Positions 53,500 to 61,330 of a stretch of DNA of 64,000 nucleotides are shown here, one piece after another. The DNA comes from Eutreptiella sp. 'Long Island Sound 2002' (taxonomy: Eukaryota > Euglenozoa > Euglenophyceae > Eutreptiales > Eutreptiaceae). Location: contig OZ038380.1 of assembly GCA_964036045.1 (NCBI GenBank), positions 166,663,872 to 166,727,871 of the forward strand, read 5' to 3'. The translations under genes were made by a program, and so were the position numbers. The first letter of the stretch is position 1. Each line of letters opens with the position of its first letter. The notes under the pieces are model-generated. The model did not search any database, was not told the origin of the DNA, and was given only the letters and a program-made list of their open reading frames with translations.

Positions 53500-56400
53500 A
53501 GAATTTTCCGAGAATTTTCCGAGAATTTTCCGAGAATTTTCAGAGAATTTTCTGAGAATTTTCCGAGAATTTTCTGAGAATTTTCTGAGAATTTTCCGAG
53601 AATTTTCCGAGAATTTTCCGAGAATTTTCCGAGAATTTTCCGTCAATTTTCCGAGAATTTTCCGAGAATTTTCCGAGAATTTTCCGAGATTTTCCCGAGA
53701 ATTTTCCGAGAATTTTCCGAGAATTTTCCGAGAATTTTCCGAGAATTTTCCGAGAATTTTCCGAGAATTTTCCGAGAATTTTCCGAGAATTTTCCGTCAA
53801 TTTTCCGAGAATTTTCCGAGAATTTTCCGAGAATTTTCCGTCAATTTTCCGAGAATTTTCCGAGAATTTTCCGAGAATTTTCCGAGAATTTTCCAAGAAT
53901 TTTCCGAGAATTTTCCGAGAATTTTCCGAGAATGTTCCGAGAATTTTCCGAGAATTTTCCGAGAATTTTCCGAGAATTTTCCGAGAATTTTCCGAGAATT
54001 TTCTGAGAATTTTCTGAGAATTTTCAGAGATTTCCGAGAATTTTCCGAGAATTTTCCGAGAATTCTCAGAGAATTTTCCGAGAATTTTCTGAGAATTTTC
54101 TGAGAATTTTCCGAGAATTTTCCGAGAATTTTCCGAGAATTTTCCGAGAATCTTCCGAGAATTTTCAGAGAATTTTCTGAGAATTTTCCGAGAATTTTCT
54201 GAGAAGTTTCCGAGAATTTTCCGAGAATTTTCCGAGAATTTTCCGAGAATTTTCCGAGAATTTTCTGAGAATTTTCTGAGAATTTTCCGAGAATTTTCCG
54301 AGAATTTTCCGAGAATTTTCTGAGAATTTTCCGAGAATTTTCCGAGAATTTTCCGAGAATTTTCCGAGAATTTTCCGAGAATTTTCAGAGAATTTTCAGA
54401 GAATTTTCCGAGAATTTTCCGAGAATTTTCCGAGAATTTTCCGAGAATTTTCCGAGAATTTTCCGAGAATTTTCCGAGAATTTTCAGAGAATTTTCCGAG
54501 AATTTTCCGAGAATTTTCTGAGAATTTTCCGAGAATTTTCCGAGAATTTTCCGAGAATTTTCCGAGAATTTTCCGAGAATTTTCTGAGAATTTTCTGAGA
54601 ATTTTCCGAGAATTTTCCCAGAATTTTCCGTCAATTTTCCGAGAATTTTCCAAGAATTTTCCGAGAATTTTCCGAGAATTTTCCGAGAATTTTCCGAGAA
54701 TTTTCTGGGAATTTTCCGAGAATTTTCCGAGAATTTTCCGAGATTTTCCCGAGAATTTTCCGAGAATTTTCCGAGAATTTTCCGAGAATTTTCCGAGAAT
54801 TTTCCGAGAATTTTCCGAGAATTTTCCGAGAATTTTCCGAGAATTTTCCGTCAATTTTCCGAGAATTTTCCGAGAATTTTCCGAGAATTTTCCGTCAATT
54901 TTCCGAGAATTTTCCAAGAATTTTCCGAGAATTTTCCGAGAATTTTCCGAGAATGTTCCGAGAATTTTCCGAGAATTTTCCGAGAATTTTCCGAGAATTT
55001 TCCGAGAATTTTCTGCGAATTTTCTGAGAAATTTCTGAGAATTTTCAGAGAATTTTCCGAGAATTTTCCGAGAATTTTCCGAGAATTTTCAGAGAATTTT
55101 CCGAGAATCTTCTGAGAATTTTCTGAGAATTTTCCGAGAATTTTCCGAGAATTTTCCGAGAATTTTCCGAGAATCTTCCGAGAATTTTCAGAGAATTTTC
55201 TGAGAATTTTCCGAGAATTTTCTGAGAAGTTTCCGAGAATTTTCCGAGAATTTTCCGAGAATTTTCCGAGAATTTTCCGAGAATTTTCTGAGAATTTTCT
55301 GAGAATTTTCCGAGAATTTTCCGAGAATTTTCGGAGAATTTTCTGAGAATTTTCCGAGAATTTTCCGAGAATTTTCCGAGAATTTTCCGAGAATTTTCCG
55401 AGAATTTTCAGAGAATTTTCTGAGAATTTTCCGAGAATTTTCTGAGAATTTTCTGAGAATTTTCTGAGAATTTTCCGAGAATTTTCCGAGAATTTTCCGA
55501 GAATTTTCCGAGAATTTTCAGAGAATTTTCAGAGAATTTTCCGAGAATTTTCCGAGAATTTTCCGAGAATTTTCCGAGAATTTTCCGAGAATTTTCCGAG
55601 AATTTTCCGAGAATTTTCAGAGAATTTTCTGAGAATTTTCCGAGAATTTTCTGAGAATTTTCCGAGAATTTTCCGAGAATTTTCCGAGAATTTTCCGTCA
55701 ATTTTCCGAGAATTTTCCGAGAATTTTCCGAGAATTTTCCGTCAATTTTCCGAGAATTTTCCGAGAATTTTCCGAGAATTTTCCGAGAATTTTCCAAGAA
55801 TTTTCCGAGAATTTTCCGAGAATTTTCCGAGAATGTTCCGAGAATTTTCCGAGAATTTTCCGAGAATTTTCCGAGAATTTTCCGAGAATTTTCCGAGAAT
55901 TTTCTGAGAATTTTCTGAGAATTTTCAGAGAATTTTCCGAGAATTTTCCGAGAATTTTCCGAGAATTTTCAGAGAATTTTCCGAGAATCTTCTGAGAATT
56001 TTCTGAGAATTTTCCGAGAATTTTCCGAGAATTTTCCGAGAATTTTCAGAGAATTTTCTGAGAATTTTCCGAGAATTTTCTGAGAAGTTTCCGAGAATTT
56101 TCCGAGAATTTTCCGAGAATTTTCCGAGAATTTTCCGAGAATTTTCTGAGAATTTTCTGAGAATTTTCCGAGAATTTTCCGAGAATTTTCCGAGAATTTT
56201 CTGAGAATTTTCCGAGAATTTTCCGAGAATTTCCCGAGAATTTTCCGAGAATTTTCCGAGAATTTTCAGAGAATTTTCTGACAATTTTCCGAGAATTTTC
56301 TGAGAATTTTCCGAGAATTTTCCGAGAATTTTCCGAGAATTTTCCGAGAATTTTCCGAGAATTTTCAGAGAATTTTCTGAGAATTTTCCGAGAATTTTCC

Positions 56401-57416
56401 GAGAATTTTCTGAGAATTTTCCGAGAATTTTCCGAGAATTTTCCGAGAATTTTCCGAGAATTTTCCGAGAATTTTCAGAGAATTTTCTGAGAATTTTCCG
56501 AGAATTTTCTGAGAATTTTCTGAGAATTTTCTGAGAATTTTCCGAGAATTTTCCGAGAATTTTCCGAGAATTTTCCGAGAATTTTCAGAGAATTTTCAGA
56601 GAATTTTCCGAGAATTTTCCGAGAATTTTCGGAGAATTTTCCGAGAATTTTCCGAGAATTTTCCGAGAATTTTCCGAGAATTTTCAGAGAATTTTCTGAG
56701 AATTTTCCGAGAATTTTCTGAGAATTTTCCGAGAATTTTCCGAGAATTTTCCGAGAATTTTCCGAGAATTTTCCGAGAATTTTCTGAGAATTTTCTGAGA
56801 ATTTTCCGAGAATTTTCCGAGAATTTTCCGTCAATTTTCCGAGAATTTTCCAAGAATTTTCCGAGAATTTTCCGAGAATTTTCCGAGAATTTTCCGAGAA
56901 TTTTCTGGGAATTTTCCGAGAATTTTCCGAGAATTTTCCGAGATTTTCCCGAGAATTTTCCGAGAATTTTCCGAGAATTTTCCGAGAATTTTCCGAGAAT
57001 TTTCCGAGAATTTTCCGAGAATTTTCCGAGAATTTTCCGTCAATTTTCCGAGAATTTTCCGAGAATTTTCCGAGAATTTTCCGTCAATTTTCCGAGAATT
57101 TTCCGAGAATTTTCCGAGAATTTTCCGAGAATTTTCCAAGAATTTTCCGAGAATTTTCCGAGAATTTTGCGAGAATGTTCCGGGATTTTCCGAGAATTTT
57201 CCGAGAATTTTCCGAGAATTTTCCGAGAATTTTCTGAGAATTTTCTGAGAATTTTCAGAGAATTTTCCGAGAATTTTCCGAGAATTTTCCGAGAATTTTC
57301 AGAGAATTTTCCGAGAATCTTCTGAGAATTTTCTGAGAATTTTCCGAGAATTTTCCGAGAATTTTCCGAGAATTTTCCGAGAATCTTCCGAGAATTTTCA
57401 GAGAATTTTCTGAGAA
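53500..57416. repeat. Partial third copy of the 13-kb unit
   Basis: From about 53.5 kb the sequence follows 44.55-48.51 kb at an offset of 8,939 bp. The offset falls to 8,917 and then 8,906 bp through whole-monomer losses. The -2 site at 54021 and the -1 site at 57176 are the third members of their series. The match ends at 57416, after H-C-B, where copy 2 continues with C and this copy with A. The junction shows a second exchange within an already duplicated block. Confidence 0.85.
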
Positions 57417-59319
57417 TTTTCCGAGAATTTTCTGAGAAGTTTCCGAGAATTTTCCGAGAATTTTCCGAGAATTTTCCGAGAATTTTCCGAGAATTTTCTG
57501 AGAATTTTCTGAGAATTTTCCGAGAATTTTCCGAGAATTTTCCGAGAATTTTCTGAGAATTTTCCGAGAATTTTCCGAGAATTTTCCGAGAAGTTTCCGA
57601 GAATTTTCCGAGAATTTTCAGAGAATTTTCTGAGAATTTTCCGAGAATTTTCTGAGAATTTTCCGAGAATTTTCCGAGAATTTTCCGAGAATTTTCCGAG
57701 AATTTTCCGAGAATTTTCTGAGAATTTTCTGAGAATTTTCCGAGAATTTTCCGTCAATTTTCCGAGAATTTTCCGAGAATTTTCCGAGAATTTTCCCAGA
57801 ATTTTCCGAGAATTTTCCGAGAATTTTCCGAGAATTTTCCGAGAATTTTCCGAGAATTTTCCGAGAATTTTCCGAGAATTTTCCGAGAATTTCCCGAGAA
57901 TTTTCCGAGAATTTTCCGAGAATTTTCCGAGATTTTCCGGAGAATTTTCCGAGAATTTTCCGAGAATTTTCCGAGAATTTTCCGAGAATTTTCCGAGAAT
58001 TTTCCGAGAATTTTCCGAGAATTTTCCGAGAATTTTCCGTCAATTTTCCGAGAATTTTCCGAGAATTTTCCGAGAATTTTCCGTCAATTTTCCGAGAATT
58101 TTCCGAGAATTTTCCGAGAATTTTCCGAGAATTTTCCAAGAATTTTCCGAGAATTTTCCGAGAATTTTCCGAGAATGTTCCGAGAATTTTCCGAGAATTT
58201 TCCGAGAATTTTCCGAGAATTTTCCGAGAATTTTCCGAGAATTTTCTGAGAATTTTCTGAGAATTTTCAGAGAATTTTCCGAGAATTTTCCGAGAATTTT
58301 CCGAGAATTTTCAGAGAATTTTCCGAGAATTTTCTGAGAATTTTCTGAGAATTTTCCGAGAATTTTCCGAGAATCTTCCGAGAATTTTCAGAGAATTTTC
58401 TGAGAATTTTCCGAGAATTTTCTGAGAATTTTCCGAGAATTTTCCGAGAATTTTCCGAGAATTTTCTGAGAATTTTCCGAGAATTTTCTGAGAATTTTCC
58501 GAGAATTTTCCGAGAATTTTCCGAGAATTTTCCGAGAATTTTCCGAGAATTTTCCGAGAATTTTCCGAGAATTTTCCGAGAATTTTCCGAGAATTTTCAG
58601 AGAATTTTCTGAGAATTTTCCGAGAATTTTCTGAGAATTTTCCGAGAATTTTCCGTCAATTTTCCGAGAATTTTCCGAGAATTTTCCGAGAATTTTCCCA
58701 GAATTTTCCGAGAATTTTCCGAGAATTTTCCAAGAATTTTCCAAGAATTTTCCGAGAATTTTCCGAGAATTTTCTGAGAATTTTCCAAGAATTTTCTGAG
58801 AATTTTCCGAGAATTTTCCGAGAATTTTCCGAGAATTTTCCGAGAATTTTCCGAGAATTTTCTGAGAATTTTCTGAGAATTTTCCGAGAATTTTCCGAGA
58901 ATTTTCCGTCAATTTTCCGAGAATTTTCCGAGAATTTTCCGAGAATTTTCCCAGAATTTTCCGAGAATTTTCCGAGAATTTTCCGAGAATTTTCCGAGAA
59001 TTTTCCGAGAATTTTCCGAGAATTTTCCGAGAATTTTCCGAGAATTTTCCGAGAATTTTCCGAGAATTTTCCGAGAATTTTCTGAGAATTTTCTGAGAAT
59101 TTTCCGAGAATTTTCCGAGAATTTTCCGTCAATTTTCCGAGAATTTTCCGAGAATTTTCCGAGAATTTTCCCAGAATTTTCCGAGAATTTTCCGAGAATT
59201 TTCCGAGAATTTTCCGAGAATTTTCCGAGAATTTTCCGAGAATTTTCCGAGAATTTCCCGAGAATTTTCCGAGAATTTTCCGAGAATTTTCCGAGATTTT
59301 CCGGAGAATTTTCCGAGAA

Positions 59320-59331
59320 TTTTACCGAGAA
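59320..59331. other. Single +1 phase shift (TTTTACCGAGAA)
   Basis: One A is inserted in the T-C junction of a monomer, giving 12 bp. Phase goes from 8 to 9 modulo 11, the value kept to the end of the window. It occurs once. Confidence 0.85.
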
Positions 59332-60879
59332 TTTTCCGAGAATTTTCCGAGAATTTTCCGAGAATTTTCCGAGAATTTTCCGAGAATTTTCCGGGAATTT
59401 TCCGTCAATTTTCCGAGAATTTTCCGAGAATTTTCCGAGAATTTTCCGTCAATTTTCCGAGAATTTTCCGAGAATTTTCCCAGAATTTTCCGAGAATTTT
59501 CCAAGAATTTTCCGAGAATTTTCCGAGAATTTTCCGAGAATGTTCCGAGAATTTTCCGAGAATTTTCCGAGAATTTTCCGAGAATTTTCCGAGAATTTTC
59601 CGAGAATTTTCTGAGAATGTTCTGAGAATTTTCGGAGAATTTTCCGAGAATTTTCCGAGAATTTTCCGAGAATTTTCAGAGAATTTTCCGAGAATTTTCT
59701 GAGAATTTTCTGAGAATTTTCCGAGAATTTTCCGAGAATTTTCCGAGAATTTTCCGAGAATCTTCCGAGAATTTTCAGAGAATTTTCTGAGAATTTTCCG
59801 AGAATTTTCTGAGAATTTTCCGAGAATTTTCCGAGAATTTTCCGAGAATTTTCCGAGAATTTTCCGAGAATTTTCTGAGAATTTTCTGAGAATTTTCCGA
59901 GAATTTTCCGAGAATTTTCCGAGAATTTTCCGAGAATTTTCCGAGAATTTTCCGAGAATTTTCCGAGAATTTTCCGAGAATTTTCAGAGAATTTTCTGAG
60001 AATTTTCCGAGAATTTTCTGAGAATTTTCCGAGAATTTTCCGAGAATTTTCCGAGAATTTTCCGAGAATTTTCCGAGAATTTTCTGAGAATTTTCTGAGA
60101 ATTTTCCGAGAATTTTCCGAGAATTTTCCGTCAATTTTCCGAGAATTTTCCGAGAATTTTCCGAGAATTTTCCCAGAATTTTCCGAGAATTTTCCGAGAA
60201 TTTTCCGAGAATTTTCCGAGAATTTTCCAAGAATTTTCCGAGAATTTTCCGAGAATTTTCCGAGAATGTTCCGAGAATTTTCCGAGAATTTTCCGAGAAT
60301 TTTCCGAGAATTTTCCGAGAATTTTCCGAGAATTTTCTGAGAATTTTCTGAGAATTTTCAGAGAATTTTCCGAGAATTTTCCGAGAATTTTCCGAGAATT
60401 TTCAGAGAATTTTCCGAGAATTTTCTGAGAATTTTCTGAGAATTTTCCGAGAATTTTCCGAGAATTTTCCGAGAATTTTCCGAGAATCTTCCGAGAATTT
60501 TCAGAGAATTTTCTGAGAATTTTCTGAGAATTTTCCGAGAATTTTCCGAGAATTTTCCGAGAATTTTCCGAGAATTTTCCGAGAATTTTCCGAGAATTTT
60601 CTGAGAATTTTCCGAGAATTTTCCGAGAATTTTCCGAGAATTTTCCGAGAATTTTCCGAGAATTTTCCGAGAATTTTCCGAGAATTTTCAGAGAATTTTC
60701 TGAGAATTTTCCGAGAATTTTCTGAGAATTTTCCGAGAATTTTCCGAGAATTTTCCGAGAATTTTCCGAGAATTTTCCGAGAATTTTCTGAGAATTTGCT
60801 GAGAATTTTCCGAGAATTTTCCGAGAATTTTCCGTCAATTTTCCGAGAATTTTCCGAGAATTTTCCGAGAATTTTCCCA

Positions 60880-61330
60880 GAATTTTCCGAGAATTTTCCG
60901 AGAATTTTCCGAGAATTTTCCGAGAATTTTCCGAGAATTTTCCGAGAATTTTCCGAGAATTTTCCGAGAATTTCCCGAGAATTTTCCGAGAATTTTCGTA
61001 GAGTTTTCTGAGAATTTTCCGAGAATTTTCCGAGAATTTTCTGAGAATTTTCCGAGAATTTTCCGAGAATTTTCCGTCAATTTTCCGAGAATTTTCCGAG
61101 AATTTTCCGAGAATTTTCCGAGAATTTTCTGGGAATTTTCCGAGAATTTTCCGAGAATTTTCCGAGAATTTTCCGAGAATTTTCCGAGAATTTTCCGAGA
61201 ATTTTCCGAGAATTTTCCGAGAATTTTCCGAGAATTTTCTGAGAATTTTCCGAGAATTATCCGAGAATTTTCCGAGATTTTCCCGAGAATTTTCCGAGAA
61301 TTTTCCGAGAATTTTCCGAGAATTTTCCGA
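60880..61330. repeat. CGTAG cassette, copy 4, without the phase indels
   Basis: TTTTCGTAGAG at 60993-61003 and TTATCCGAGAA at 61257-61267 are 264 bp apart, that is 263 plus the base deleted in copies 1 and 2. Neither the +1 nor the -1 change is present. The simplest reading is that this copy keeps the state before those two events. It lies over 46 kb from copy 3. Confidence 0.8.

Larger units (their letters stand above)
20300..57600. repeat. Domain II: central expanded satellite block marked by variants K and M
   Basis: Variant K (GTTTCCGAGAA, after a B monomer) recurs from 20361 to 57439, with one more at 57593, at intervals of roughly 0.5-1.8 kb (one interval about 3.4 kb). Variant M (TCTTCTGAGAA) runs from 21351 to 57318. 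A third marker, TTTTCTGCGAA, occurs near 28.9, 33.1, 38.3, 40.2, 42.3, 46.1, 51.2, 53.1 and 55.0 kb. The series of K intervals (about 790, 650, 530, 790, 1020, 880, 1530, 1770 bp) appears twice in the same order, which reveals the 13-kb duplication. I infer a younger, more homogenised block between older flanks. Confidence 0.75.

Noticed and set aside
29415-57416. 13-kb duplication as a pure assembly error
   Set aside because: The copies differ by several whole-monomer losses and by substitutions (for example near 31251 and 44225), which a collapsed or duplicated contig would not create. It cannot be fully excluded without read evidence.
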